From Castellaniella sp. MT123 (GTDB lineage: Bacteria > Pseudomonadota > Gammaproteobacteria > Burkholderiales > Burkholderiaceae_B), in NCBI RefSeq assembly GCF_039614765.1, contig NZ_CP154879.1, forward strand, positions 124,001 through 188,000: DNA of 64,000 bases, given 5' to 3'. Below the pieces are notes generated by a model that saw nothing but the letters and a program-made list of their open reading frames with translations, did not search any database and was not told the origin of the DNA. The position numbers were made by a program, and so were the translations under genes. This document shows, piece after piece, positions 36,440 through 51,463 of this stretch. Numbering within the stretch: the stretch's first letter is position 1; each line of letters opens with the position of its first letter.

Positions 36440-37450
36440 ATGAAAACCAAATCGCTTTTCTTTGCCATTGCAATGGCATTTGCCGCCAACAGCTACGCTG
36501 CTGATCAAACCCTCGTGTTCACCTCCTGGGGCGGCACCACGCAGGACGCCCAGATGAGCATCTGGGCCAATGGTTTTTCCAAGGAAACCAAGATCAAGGT
36601 CCTGCCGGACGGACCCACCGACTACGGCAAGATCAAGGCCATGGTCGAATCGGGCGATGTGTCGTGGGATGTCGTGGATGCCGAGGGCGACTATGCAGTC
36701 AAGGCCGGCGCGGATGGCATGCTGGAGAAGCTGGACTTCTCCGTGATCGACAAGAGCCGCCTGGATCCCCGGTTCGTGACCGACTACGCGGTGGGAAGTT
36801 TCTACTATTCGTTCGTCATCGGGTGCAACAAGGATGCCGTCAAGGCCTGCCCGAAGACTTGGGCCGATCTGTTCGATCTGAAGAAATTTCCCGGCAAACG
36901 CACGTTCTACAAATGGTCCGCTCCCGGGGTCATCGAGGCCGCTCTGCTGGCTGATGGGGTGCCTGCCGACAAACTGTATCCGCTCGATCTGGATCGAGCC
37001 TTCAAAAAGCTGGATACCATCAAATCCAGCATTGTCTGGTGGAGCAGCGGGGCGCAATCCCAGCAGCTGCTTGCCTCGGCTGAAACGCCTTACGGGTTTT
37101 TCTGGAATGGCCGGCTCACCGCACTGGTGAAAACAGGTGTCCATGTCGAGACGTCCTGGGACCAGAACATCACGGCAGCCGACATGCTGATCGTTCCCAA
37201 AGGCGCAAAGCACAAGGCAGCGGCGATGAAATACATCGCCTATGCGACGAGTGCGGCCTCGCAGGCCAAGTTCGCGGAAATGACCGGCTATGCGCCTATC
37301 AATCTGGACTCGCCCGCGTTGATGCCGAAGGACATTCGTGCCACCTTGCCGGACAAGCAGGCTGCCACGCAAGTCAATGCGGATCTGACATATTGGGCAA
37401 AGCATCGCGACGAAATCGGGACACGCTGGTACGCGTGGCAAGCCAAGTAA
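36440..37450 (+). CDS. ABC transporter substrate-binding protein, PotD/spermidine-putrescine type
   Basis: Periplasmic binding protein of 336 residues with a clear signal peptide (MKTKSLFFAIAMAFAANSYA). The mature part begins DQTLVFTSWGG, and the DYAVGSFYYSFVIG and WNGRLTALVK stretches fit the polyamine/opine/phosphonate (POPT) group. Linked to the catabolic genes upstream (43 bp) and to two permeases and an ATPase downstream. A cationic or small amide ligand is inferred from family and the nearby amidase. Confidence 0.9.
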   Translation: MKTKSLFFAIAMAFAANSYAADQTLVFTSWGGTTQDAQMSIWANGFSKETKIKVLPDGPTDYGKIKAMVESGDVSWDVVDAEGDYAVKAGADGMLEKLDFSVIDKSRLDPRFVTDYAVGSFYYSFVIGCNKDAVKACPKTWADLFDLKKFPGKRTFYKWSAPGVIEAALLADGVPADKLYPLDLDRAFKKLDTIKSSIVWWSSGAQSQQLLASAETPYGFFWNGRLTALVKTGVHVETSWDQNITAADMLIVPKGAKHKAAAMKYIAYATSAASQAKFAEMTGYAPINLDSPALMPKDIRATLPDKQAATQVNADLTYWAKHRDEIGTRWYAWQAK

Positions 37451-37470
37451 GTTTTAGATAGCATCGACCG

Positions 37471-37494
37471 GGAAGCGGCAGTATTGCCGCTTCC
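37471..37494 (+). promoter_or_regulatory. Intercistronic hairpin between binding-protein and permease genes
   Basis: GGAAGCGGCA and TGCCGCTTCC form a perfect 10-bp stem with a GTAT loop. No T-run follows, so it is unlikely to be a full terminator. Its place right after the binding-protein gene fits a processing or 3'-end stabilising hairpin that raises binding-protein levels over the membrane subunits. Confidence 0.55.
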
Positions 37495-37514
37495 GCCAAC
37501 CAAGGTAGATCGAT

Positions 37515-38390
37515 ATGGCCATCCAGACCAGCAAGGCCACATTGCCAGGGACACGCCCAAGGGCCGTGAATCGGCGGCCGCGCGGAGCCGTCCCCTACAT
37601 CGTGCCCGCTTTCATCCTGATCGTGCTATTTTTCATCGTGCCCGTGGCCATGTTGCTGCTGCGCAGTGTGCTCGAGCCTGCGCCGGGCCTGGAAAACTAT
37701 GCCGTGTTCTTCGGCTCGACGACCTACCTGCGGGTGTTCACCAATACGTTTCTCGTGGCGGGTATCGTCACGCTGGTTGCGGTCGTGATCGGCTTTCCCG
37801 TGGCTTGGCTGTTGGCCATCATGCCGCGCGGTTGGTCCGCCGTTTTCCTGGCAGTCATCATCCTGTCCATGTGGACCAACCTGCTGGCACGCACCTATGC
37901 CTGGATGGTGCTGCTGCAGCGTACGGGCGTGATCAACAAGATGCTCATGGCGCTGGGATTGATCGACCAGCCCTTGTCGCTGGTCAACAACATGACCGGC
38001 GTCACCATCGGCATGGTCTACATCATGTTGCCGTTCATCATTTTGCCGCTGATCGGTATCCTCAGGGCCATCGACCCCTCGACCCTGAGAGCGGCCGCAC
38101 TCTGCGGGGCGAACAAGTGGCAATGCTTCAGTCGTGTGCTGCTGCCGCTGTCGATGCCGGGGATCGCCGCGGGTGCGCTCATGGTGTTCGTGATGTCGCT
38201 GGGCTACTTTGTGACTCCCTCCCTGCTGGGCGGGGCCTCGAGCATGATGCTCGCCGAGCTTATCGCGCAACTGGTGCAGTCGCTGCTCAATTGGGGGTTG
38301 GGAGGGGCCGCCGCCTTTGTCCTGCTGGTTGTCACGCTGGGGCTGTACTTCGTGCAACTAAGGTTTTTCAACCCCTATTCCAAGAGGTGA
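37515..38390 (+). CDS. ABC transporter permease, PotB type
   Basis: 291-residue inner-membrane permease with about six transmembrane segments after a basic N-terminus. The ATPase-interacting EAA-type loop is around IDPSTLRAAALCGANKWQCFSRVLLPLSMPGI. It lies 3 bp ahead of the second permease gene and works with it as a heterodimer. Confidence 0.92.
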   Translation: MAIQTSKATLPGTRPRAVNRRPRGAVPYIVPAFILIVLFFIVPVAMLLLRSVLEPAPGLENYAVFFGSTTYLRVFTNTFLVAGIVTLVAVVIGFPVAWLLAIMPRGWSAVFLAVIILSMWTNLLARTYAWMVLLQRTGVINKMLMALGLIDQPLSLVNNMTGVTIGMVYIMLPFIILPLIGILRAIDPSTLRAAALCGANKWQCFSRVLLPLSMPGIAAGALMVFVMSLGYFVTPSLLGGASSMMLAELIAQLVQSLLNWGLGGAAAFVLLVVTLGLYFVQLRFFNPYSKR

Positions 38391-38393
38391 CCT

Positions 38394-39194
38394 ATGCTGC
38401 TCGACTTCAATCGCCTGGGCGCGCTGCGCTACGTTCTGATTGGTATTGCGGTCCTGGTGCTGATGTTCCTGGTGCTGCCGATCGTCTTCATTGCGGCTTT
38501 GTCGTTCGGATCGTCGCAATGGCTGATCTTTCCGCCCCCGTCCTGGACGCTGCAATGGTATGTCGAACTTTTCGCCGATCCGCGCTGGCTCTATTCCGCG
38601 TTGACCAGCCTGAAGATCGCCGTCATCGTCACCATTCTGTCGGTGGGGCTGGGTTTTCTGACATCACTCGGGCTGAATCGCGGCAACTTTGCCGGAAAGG
38701 AACTGCTCAGGGCGCTCTTTCTGACACCCATGATCCTGCCGGTCATCGTGCTGGCTGTCGCACTGTATGCCTTGTTTCTGAGACTGGGGCTGGCCGGTAC
38801 GACGGTCGGATTCGTCATCGCCCACCTGCTGATCGCGCTGCCGTTTTCGATCATCTCGATCAGCAGCGCGCTTGACGGGTTTGATCGCTCGATAGAAGAC
38901 GCAGCCATCCTGTGCGGGGCCAGCCCCTGGGAAGCACGCCTTCGCGTCACGGTCCCGGCCATCAGCCACGGATTGTTTGCCGCGGCGATTTTTTCTTTTC
39001 TGGCCTCATGGGACGAAGTCGTGCTGGCGATCTTCATGTCCAGCCCGACATTGCAGACGCTGCCCGTCAAAATCTGGACGACGCTGCGTCAGGACCTGAC
39101 GCCTGTCGTGGCGGCCGTGTCCACCATCCTGATGGTTTTCACGCTCGTCCTCATGATTTCCCCAGTGATTTTCCGTAAGGTGCGTCAAAAATGA
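38394..39194 (+). CDS. ABC transporter permease, PotC type
   Basis: 266-residue permease with six predicted transmembrane segments. The EAA-type loop is around FDRSIEDAAILCGASPWEARLRVTVPAI. The stop overlaps the ATPase gene start by 4 bp (ATGA), giving translational coupling. Partner of the PotB-type protein encoded just upstream. Confidence 0.92.
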   Translation: MLLDFNRLGALRYVLIGIAVLVLMFLVLPIVFIAALSFGSSQWLIFPPPSWTLQWYVELFADPRWLYSALTSLKIAVIVTILSVGLGFLTSLGLNRGNFAGKELLRALFLTPMILPVIVLAVALYALFLRLGLAGTTVGFVIAHLLIALPFSIISISSALDGFDRSIEDAAILCGASPWEARLRVTVPAISHGLFAAAIFSFLASWDEVVLAIFMSSPTLQTLPVKIWTTLRQDLTPVVAAVSTILMVFTLVLMISPVIFRKVRQK

Positions 39195-40267
39195 CCCAAG
39201 CTTTTCTCAGCATCGAGGGTATCCGCAAGGACTACGGCTCTGTCACCGCCATCGAAAATGTCACGCTCGACGTTGCCGAGGGTGAATTCATGACATTCCT
39301 GGGGCCATCGGGGTCCGGGAAATCCACGACGCTTTATATTCTGGCCGGTTTTCAGGAGCCCACGGAAGGCGACATCCTGCTCAATGGCAAAAGCTTGCTG
39401 TCCGTCCCCTCGCATCAGCGCAATATCGGCATGGTCTTTCAGCGGTATACGCTCTTTCCCCATCTGACCGTGGGAGAAAACGTGGCCTTTCCGCTGCGGG
39501 TCCGCCGTTGCGCCAAATCGGAAATCGAAGACCGGGTCCAGGCGGCGCTCAAGCTGGTACGGCTGGAGGGTTTCTCGGACCGCATGCCTGCATTCATGTC
39601 GGGCGGCCAGCAGCAGCGGGTTGCGCTTGCGCGCGCGCTGGTCTACAACCCGCCGCTGCTGCTCATGGATGAACCCTTGTCGGCTCTGGATAAAAAGCTG
39701 CGTGAAGAAATTCAACTGGAGATTCGCCGCATTCACCAAGAGACAGGCGTCACCATTCTGTATGTGACCCATGATCAGGAAGAAGCTCTGCGCCTTTCCG
39801 ACCGGATTTCCGTATTCAACCAAGGGCAGATCGAGCAAATCGGAACAGGGCAAGAACTCTACGCGGAACCGGCCACGCGCTTTGTCGCGGGTTTCGTGGG
39901 GGATAGCAACTTCCTGGACGCCAAAGTCCTTTCGGTGGAAGCTCACCGGGCCAAGCTGTCGGTATGCGAGGGCATCGTCATCGACGACGTACCCGTACAA
40001 GGCCAGGCTGGGGGCAGCGGAACGGCCGCCCTGCTGCTACGGCCGGAGCGCCTGTCGCTGTCTCTCGATCGCAGGGATTGCAGCCTGCCGGTCGTCATCC
40101 GGGACCTGACGTTCCTGGGCAATACCGTCGAGGTCAGCACCGAGACAGACCAGGGCCAAGGCTTGTTCGTGCGGTTGCCGTTCGGTCATTCGGTCATCCC
40201 AGAACTTGCCCGGGGCAACCGGGTCTGGGCGCACTTCGACTCGAAGGCAGCACACGCATTCCTCTGA
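39191..40267 (+). CDS. ABC transporter ATP-binding protein, PotA type
   Basis: 358-residue ATPase of the polyamine-type importer. Walker [11 protein letters not shown]-loop [10 protein letters not shown], signature [14 protein letters not shown] and Walker [13 protein letters not shown] are all present. The C-terminal 110 residues form a TOBE/OB domain ([11 protein letters not shown]). Last gene of the island operon; a GC-rich hairpin follows directly. Confidence 0.94.
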   Translation: MTQAFLSIEGIRKDYGSVTAIENVTLDVAEGEFMTFLGPSGSGKSTTLYILAGFQEPTEGDILLNGKSLLSVPSHQRNIGMVFQRYTLFPHLTVGENVAFPLRVRRCAKSEIEDRVQAALKLVRLEGFSDRMPAFMSGGQQQRVALARALVYNPPLLLMDEPLSALDKKLREEIQLEIRRIHQETGVTILYVTHDQEEALRLSDRISVFNQGQIEQIGTGQELYAEPATRFVAGFVGDSNFLDAKVLSVEAHRAKLSVCEGIVIDDVPVQGQAGGSGTAALLLRPERLSLSLDRRDCSLPVVIRDLTFLGNTVEVSTETDQGQGLFVRLPFGHSVIPELARGNRVWAHFDSKAAHAFL

Positions 40268-40285
40268 GGCGCCGCGGCGCGCCTC
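40266..40285 (+). terminator. Possible weak terminator after the PotA-type gene
   Basis: GAGGCGC and GCGCCTC form a 7-bp stem with a 6-nt loop, beginning at the stop codon. Only ATGTGATTTT follows, so termination would be weak. It marks the end of the island operon. Confidence 0.35.
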
Positions 40286-40448
40286 ATGTGATTTTCTCAA
40301 ACCGCTGTTGTATCCTGCCGGTATCGTGGTGGGCATAAAGCCGTTGCGCATCAGGCGCGACCGCTTCGGTGCCGATCGACCGGCAGGCGCTCGCGCGCTG
40401 CTTCTCAGCCTGATTCATGGTTCTTTTCAGTCTCGAAGGAAACGTCGT

Positions 40449-41144
40449 ATGGATAAAGTCTATGAAAGCGCTACCGCCGCATTGCGCGACATCGTTGCCG
40501 ACAATCAGATGATTGCCGTCGGCGGTTTCGGGCTGTGCGGGATTCCCGAGGCCCTGATCGCCGCGCTGCGCGATTCGGGGGTGCATGGCCTGACCTGCAT
40601 CAGCAATAACGCGGGTGTCGATGGTTTCGGTCTGGGTCAGCTGCTGACCACGCGCCAGATCAAAAAGATGATCGCCTCGTATGTGGGGGAAAACAAGGAA
40701 TTCGAACGCCAGTACCTGGCCAAGGAACTGGAACTGGAATTCACCCCGCAGGGCACGCTGGCCGAAAAACTGCGCGCGGGCGGTGCCGGCATTCCGGCTT
40801 TCTTTACGCCGACCGGGGTGGGTACGGTGGTGGCCGACGGCAAGGAAACCCGGGAATTCAATGGCCGCACCTACCTGATGGAACGGTCCCTGACACCTGA
40901 TATTTCGCTGGTCAAGGCCTGGAAGGCCGACCGCAGCGGCAATCTGGTGTTCCGGCGCACAGCGCGCAACTTCAATCCCAACGTCGCGATGGCGGGCAAG
41001 ATCACCGTCGTCGAAGTCGAAGAAATCGTGCCCACGGGCACCTTCGATCCGGACCAGGTGCATCTGCCGGGTATCTATGTGCACCGGATCGTGCTCAACG
41101 CACATCCGGAAAAGCGCATCGAACAACGCACCACCCGTCACTAA
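40449..41144 (+). CDS. scoA: 3-oxoacid CoA-transferase, subunit A
   Basis: Subunit A of a succinyl-CoA:3-ketoacid type CoA-transferase, 231 residues. Family motif [19 protein letters not shown] near residue 22, then [25 protein letters not shown]. An AAGGAA ribosome binding site precedes the ATG at 40449; the longer open frame upstream lies in non-coding sequence. Followed by scoB after 11 bp. It could move CoA from succinyl-CoA to acetoacetate or 3-oxoadipate; the sequence does not decide. Confidence 0.93.
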   Translation: MDKVYESATAALRDIVADNQMIAVGGFGLCGIPEALIAALRDSGVHGLTCISNNAGVDGFGLGQLLTTRQIKKMIASYVGENKEFERQYLAKELELEFTPQGTLAEKLRAGGAGIPAFFTPTGVGTVVADGKETREFNGRTYLMERSLTPDISLVKAWKADRSGNLVFRRTARNFNPNVAMAGKITVVEVEEIVPTGTFDPDQVHLPGIYVHRIVLNAHPEKRIEQRTTRH

Positions 41145-41155
41145 GGAGGCAGATC

Positions 41156-41809
41156 ATGGCTTGGGATCGCGAACAGATGGCCGCGCGCGCGGCAAAAGAA
41201 CTGAAGGACGGTTTTTACGTCAATCTGGGCATCGGTCTGCCCACGATGGTTGCCAACTACGTGCCCGACGGCATGGAAGTCTGGCTGCAGTCGGAAAACG
41301 GCCTGCTTGGCATCGGCCCGTTTCCCACGGATGACGAGGTCGACGCCGATCTGATCAATGCCGGCAAGCAGACGGTGACGACGCTGCCGGGTTCCTCGAT
41401 CTTCGCCTCGGCCGATTCCTTTGGCATGATCCGGGGCGGCAAGATCAATCTGGCCATCCTGGGCGCCATGCAGGTCTCCGAAAAAGGCGATCTGGCAAAC
41501 TGGATGATTCCCGGCAAGATGATCAAGGGCATGGGCGGTGCCATGGACCTGGTCGCTGGCGTGGGCAAGGTCGTGGTCCTGATGGAACACGTCGCCAAGT
41601 CCAAGGACGGCACCGAGTCCCTGAAACTGCTGCCCGAATGCACCTTGCCGCTGACGGGCGTGGGGGTGGTCAATCTGATCATCACGGATCTGGGCGTGAT
41701 GGAAGTCGCCGGCGACGGGCTGCGCCTGCTCGAACTGGCGCCGGGCGTCGGCATCGATGAAATCCGCGCGAAGACCACCGCCAAACTCGATACGTCCGCC
41801 GTCGCCTGA
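41156..41809 (+). CDS. scoB: 3-oxoacid CoA-transferase, subunit B
   Basis: Subunit B, 217 residues, carrying the catalytic glutamate in the SENG motif ([16 protein letters not shown], about residues 42-57). [29 protein letters not shown] is also characteristic. It forms the enzyme with ScoA. AAGGAGG lies upstream of the ATG. The pepP-type gene begins 10 bp downstream, so an operon is likely. Confidence 0.94.
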   Translation: MAWDREQMAARAAKELKDGFYVNLGIGLPTMVANYVPDGMEVWLQSENGLLGIGPFPTDDEVDADLINAGKQTVTTLPGSSIFASADSFGMIRGGKINLAILGAMQVSEKGDLANWMIPGKMIKGMGGAMDLVAGVGKVVVLMEHVAKSKDGTESLKLLPECTLPLTGVGVVNLIITDLGVMEVAGDGLRLLELAPGVGIDEIRAKTTAKLDTSAVA

Positions 41810-41819
41810 AGGAACCATC

Positions 41820-43628
41820 GTGACCCTGTCGCATTCCCCGGCCAGCCCCGCTGACCGCATTGCCGCCTTGCGCGGGCAGCTGGCCTTGGCAGGCCTGCAG
41901 GCCTGCCTGGTGCCCACGGCGGACCCGCATCTGTCGGAATACCTGCCGCAACACTGGAATGCGCGGGCCTGGCTCTCGGGCTTCAGTGGTTCGGCGGGTA
42001 GTTTGCTGGTCACGGCGGATTTCGCCGGCCTGTGGACCGACAGCCGCTATTGGGTACAGGCTGAATCCCAGCTGCGGGGGTCCGGCATCACCCTGATGCG
42101 GGCGGGGGCGCCGGATGTCCCCGATATGCTGGACTGGGTCAGGGACCATCTCGGTCGCGGGGATCGGCTGGGCGTCGATGGCCGGGTGATGGACCGGGCG
42201 GCCACCTTGCGCTGGCAGTCCGGCCTGGATAAGGTCGGTGTCGGCCTGGTGCTGAATCTGGATCCGGTCGATGCGGTCTGGGCGGATCGCCCGGGTTTGC
42301 CGACCGCCCCGGTCTACGAACACCTGCCGCCGCACGCCTGCCGTACGCGCGCCGACAATCTGACAGCCGTGCGTGCCGCCATGCAGGCGCTGGGCGCGGA
42401 TCTGCATCTGTTGTCCACGCTCGACGATATCGCCTGGCTGCTGAATCTGCGCGGCGCGGATGTGGATTACAACCCGGTCTTCCTGGCGCATGCGTTGATC
42501 GACGGGCAGCAGGTCCGGCTGTATGTGGCGCCCGGCAAGATTCCCGTGGATCTGGCGGATCGCCTGGCGGCCGATGGCGTCGTGCTGCGTGACTATACGG
42601 CGGTGGCGGCCGATCTGGCCGCGCTGGATGCCGGCGTCCGGCTGTTGATCGATCCGGCCCGGGTCACGGCGGGGACGTTGTCGCACGCTCCCCAGGCGCG
42701 GCTGATTGAATCCATCAATCCGTCCCAGTTGCTCAAGTCCATCAAAAACGCCGCCGAGGCCGCCAATATTCGCGACACTATGGCGCAGGACGGGGCTGCT
42801 CTGTGCGAGTTCTTCGCCTGGTTCGAGGCCGCGCAGGCAGCGGGCGAACCCGTCACCGAAATCGATGTGGACACGCATCTGTCGGCAGCGCGCGCCCGGC
42901 GCCCCGGCTTCGTCAGCCTCAGCTTTGCCACGATCGCCGGCTTCAACGCCAACGGCGCCATGCCGCATTACCGGGCCACCGAGACGCATCACGCCCTGGT
43001 CCGGGGTGACGGGCTGCTGCTGATCGATTCAGGCGGGCAATACCTGGGCGGAACCACCGACATCACGCGCGTGGTGCCTGTCGGCACGCCCTCGACCGCG
43101 CAGCGGGCGGACTACACCGCCGTCCTGCAGGCCCACATCGCTCTCGCACGGGTGCAGTTTCCCGTGGATACGCCGTCTTCCGTCCTGGACGCGGTGGCGC
43201 GCACGCCCTTGTGGCGCCGTGGGCTCGACTACGGTCACGGCACCGGGCATGGGGTGGGATACTTCCTGAACGTCCATGAAGGCCCGCAATCGATCTCGGT
43301 GCGCAGCCATGCGCGGCCTCATCAGGACATGAAGGCCGGCATGCTGACCTCCAACGAACCTGGGCTGTACCGCGATGGGCACTGGGGCATCCGCATCGAG
43401 AACCTGGTCCTGGCAGTGCCGGTGGCGCAGACGGCGTTCGGATCTTTTCTGGGTTTCGAGACCGTCACCCTGTGCCCGATCGACACACGCTGTGTGGTGC
43501 GCGAGCTGTTGTCGTCCGACGAACTCGACTGGCTCAACGGCTACCACGAGCAGGTGCGCGAGCGCCTGCTGCCTCTGGTGGACGGCCCAGCACGGGATTG
43601 GCTGCTGACGCGCACCGAGCCAGTCTGA
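41820..43628 (+). CDS. Xaa-Pro aminopeptidase, M24B family (three-domain type)
   Basis: 602-residue metalloaminopeptidase removing N-terminal residues preceding proline. Two creatinase-like N-terminal domains are followed by a pita-bread catalytic domain. Metal ligands appear in LLIDSGGQY and GGTTDITRV (Asp), GHGTGHGVGYFLNVHEGP (His), TSNEPGLY and GIRIENL (Glu). The start is GTG at 41820 with AAGGA 6 bp upstream. Resembles the eukaryotic XPNPEP1-like branch in length. Confidence 0.93.
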   Translation: MTLSHSPASPADRIAALRGQLALAGLQACLVPTADPHLSEYLPQHWNARAWLSGFSGSAGSLLVTADFAGLWTDSRYWVQAESQLRGSGITLMRAGAPDVPDMLDWVRDHLGRGDRLGVDGRVMDRAATLRWQSGLDKVGVGLVLNLDPVDAVWADRPGLPTAPVYEHLPPHACRTRADNLTAVRAAMQALGADLHLLSTLDDIAWLLNLRGADVDYNPVFLAHALIDGQQVRLYVAPGKIPVDLADRLAADGVVLRDYTAVAADLAALDAGVRLLIDPARVTAGTLSHAPQARLIESINPSQLLKSIKNAAEAANIRDTMAQDGAALCEFFAWFEAAQAAGEPVTEIDVDTHLSAARARRPGFVSLSFATIAGFNANGAMPHYRATETHHALVRGDGLLLIDSGGQYLGGTTDITRVVPVGTPSTAQRADYTAVLQAHIALARVQFPVDTPSSVLDAVARTPLWRRGLDYGHGTGHGVGYFLNVHEGPQSISVRSHARPHQDMKAGMLTSNEPGLYRDGHWGIRIENLVLAVPVAQTAFGSFLGFETVTLCPIDTRCVVRELLSSDELDWLNGYHEQVRERLLPLVDGPARDWLLTRTEPV

Positions 43629-43634
43629 CGGCAC

Positions 43635-47950
<4,316 letters not shown>

Positions 47951-47958
47951 GAGACGCC

Positions 47959-48810
47959 ATGCAACTGTGTCATTTCCAGGCGGGACTCGAGCATCCGCTG
48001 TTCCTGATCGCGGGGCCCTGCGTCATCGAATCGCGGGAACTCGCGTTCGAAACCGCCGGCATCCTGCAGGAAATGACGCGGACGCTGGGCATCCCCTTCA
48101 TCTATAAAAGCTCCTTCGACAAGGCCAACCGCAGCTCCGGCGCCTCGTTTCGCGGGCCGGGCATGGACGAGGGGCTGAAGATCCTGGATGACGTGCGCAG
48201 GCAGCTGGGCGTGCCGGTGCTGACCGACGTCCACGAAACCGGCCAGGCCCGCGAGGTCGCTTCGGTCGTGGACGTGCTGCAGACGCCGGCTTTCCTGTGC
48301 CGGCAGACGGATTTCATCCAGGCCTGCGCGGCGACCCTGAAACCGGTCAACATCAAAAAGGGCCAGTTTCTGGCACCGGAAGACATGAAGCAGGTCGTGA
48401 CCAAGGCCCGCGCCGCCGCCATCGAGGCGGGCGGCGATGGCCGGAACATCCTGGTCTGCGAACGGGGGGCGTCATTCGGCTATCACAATCTGGTGTCCGA
48501 CATGCGGTCGCTGGCGATCATGCGCGACACGCATTGCCCGGTGGTGTTCGATGCCACCCATTCGGTGCAGCTGCCGGGCGGGCAGGGCACCCATTCCGGC
48601 GGCCAGCGGGAATTCGTACCGGTGCTGGCACGGGCCGCCGTGGCGGTGGGCATCGCCGGGGTCTTCATGGAGACCCATCCGAATCCTGAAAAAGCCCTGT
48701 CCGACGGACCCAACGCGGTTCCGCTGGGCAAAATGCGGGAACTGCTGGAAACGCTGGTCGCGCTGGACCGCTGCGTCAAGCAGGGCGGTGCGGCGGCGCT
48801 GTCCCTATAG
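47959..48810 (+). CDS. kdsA: 3-deoxy-8-phosphooctulonate synthase
   Basis: Condenses arabinose 5-phosphate with phosphoenolpyruvate to KDO 8-phosphate for lipopolysaccharide core synthesis; 283 residues. Family stretches: [43 protein letters not shown], and [27 protein letters not shown]. It follows pyrG by 8 bp. Its last 35 bp overlap the convergent mtfA gene. Confidence 0.97.
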   Translation: MQLCHFQAGLEHPLFLIAGPCVIESRELAFETAGILQEMTRTLGIPFIYKSSFDKANRSSGASFRGPGMDEGLKILDDVRRQLGVPVLTDVHETGQAREVASVVDVLQTPAFLCRQTDFIQACAATLKPVNIKKGQFLAPEDMKQVVTKARAAAIEAGGDGRNILVCERGASFGYHNLVSDMRSLAIMRDTHCPVVFDATHSVQLPGGQGTHSGGQREFVPVLARAAVAVGIAGVFMETHPNPEKALSDGPNAVPLGKMRELLETLVALDRCVKQGGAAALSL

Positions 48811-49660
48811 CGGTTTCCATCGCGCTTGCGGCAGCCAGGCGCCGCCGCGGATCCTGCCGGTAATAGCGTGCCAGCAGGTCGTACCAGTCGGGCCAGGCCC
48901 GGGCCAGCGGCTCCGGGTCCGTGAAAAACCCTTCCGAACTGACGGCGAAGAACTCGGCCAGGTCCGAGGCCGCATAGGGATCGAGCGGCAGACCCGCATA
49001 CCAGGGTTCGGCGGCGTCGGATTCCGGATCCACGTGCGGCGGAATGGCCGTTTCGACCGCGTCCAGGCGGGCGTTGAAGTCCTTGAATGCATGCTCCAGC
49101 ACGTGGTGCCAGTGTTGCGGATCCAGACCGTGGTGCGCGCGCAGTTCGGGCATGCCGTCCGCGCCGCCGGCGCGCTGGTCCAGCTTGTGTGCGAATTCGT
49201 GGATGACGACGTTGGCGCCGTCCTCGCGATGGATGTCTTCCCAGGACAGAATCACCGGGCCGCCTTCCCAGGACTCCCCCGAAGTCTCCATCGTGTATTC
49301 ATGCACCACGCCGGCGTCGTCGACTTCGATGCGCGGCACCAGAAAGCCGCCCGGGTAGATGACGATCTGTGTCCAGCCTTGGTAGAGCGACGTATCCAGG
49401 CCCAGGATCGGCAGGGCGGCCTGGGCCGCGATCGCATGGCGCATCGCTGGCGTGACCGTCAGGCCGTGGGTGCCATGAAACGACTTACTGGCCAGGATCC
49501 ACGCCGTGCGCTGGCGTAAGGCCTGGCTTTCGGCTTCCGACAACCCGCGCAGGAATTCGTATGCCCCCAGGATGTCCCGCCAGACGTCCGGGGTGAGCGC
49601 CTGCGCCTCGCGCAGGACGGCCGTGTGGCGCGCGCCGCGTGAAGTCAGCCAGCGCAGCAT
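48776..49660 (-). CDS. mtfA: MtfA-type zinc peptidase (M90)
   Basis: 294-residue zinc metallopeptidase from the ATG at 49658-49660, where family similarity (MLRWLTSRG) begins; an ATG at 49744 would add 28 residues. The zinc motif is [11 protein letters not shown], followed by a conserved [18 protein letters not shown] that supplies the third ligand. In Escherichia coli MtfA binds the repressor Mlc and has aminopeptidase activity. The gene overlaps the kdsA end convergently by 35 bp and is divergent from eno. Confidence 0.9.
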   Translation of the reverse strand: MLRWLTSRGARHTAVLREAQALTPDVWRDILGAYEFLRGLSEAESQALRQRTAWILASKSFHGTHGLTVTPAMRHAIAAQAALPILGLDTSLYQGWTQIVIYPGGFLVPRIEVDDAGVVHEYTMETSGESWEGGPVILSWEDIHREDGANVVIHEFAHKLDQRAGGADGMPELRAHHGLDPQHWHHVLEHAFKDFNARLDAVETAIPPHVDPESDAAEPWYAGLPLDPYAASDLAEFFAVSSEGFFTDPEPLARAWPDWYDLLARYYRQDPRRRLAAASAMETAIGTAPPHRPA

Positions 49661-49749
49661 GATTGCGCCGTTCCGGGGCAGCCGGGCGGCATGGGCGTGT
49701 CTAAGCCCGGTGTCGTGTGCTCGGAGATCCTCATGAAGTACCATTGTAG

Positions 49750-51156
<1,407 letters not shown>

Positions 51157-51165
51157 CCGGGCACC

Positions 51166-51453
51166 ATGCGCTTGCTCAGCCTGGTCCTGCTGGCGCTGAC
51201 GCTGGCCACCCAGTACCCCTTGTGGTGGGGCAAGGGCGGGTGGCTGCGTCTGCGGGACTTGCAAACCCAGGTGCAGGCCGAAACCGACAACAACCAGGCG
51301 CTGACCGCCCGCAACAATGCCCTGCAGGCCGAGGTCCAGGATCTCAAGACCGGGATTTCGGCCGTCGAGGAACGCGCGCGTGGCGAACTGAATATGATCC
51401 GGCAGGGCGAATACTTCGTCCAGATTCTGCCCCGGCCGGCGGATTCGCATTAA
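51166..51453 (+). CDS. ftsB: Cell division protein FtsB
   Basis: 95-residue bitopic membrane protein of the FtsQLB divisome complex. One N-terminal transmembrane helix ([20 protein letters not shown]), then a coiled coil (about 30-75) and the typical [20 protein letters not shown] end. The eno-ftsB order is common in proteobacteria. It converges with the TadE-like gene, with 10 bp between stops. Confidence 0.95.
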   Translation: MRLLSLVLLALTLATQYPLWWGKGGWLRLRDLQTQVQAETDNNQALTARNNALQAEVQDLKTGISAVEERARGELNMIRQGEYFVQILPRPADSH

Positions 51454-51463
51454 GCAAAATGGG

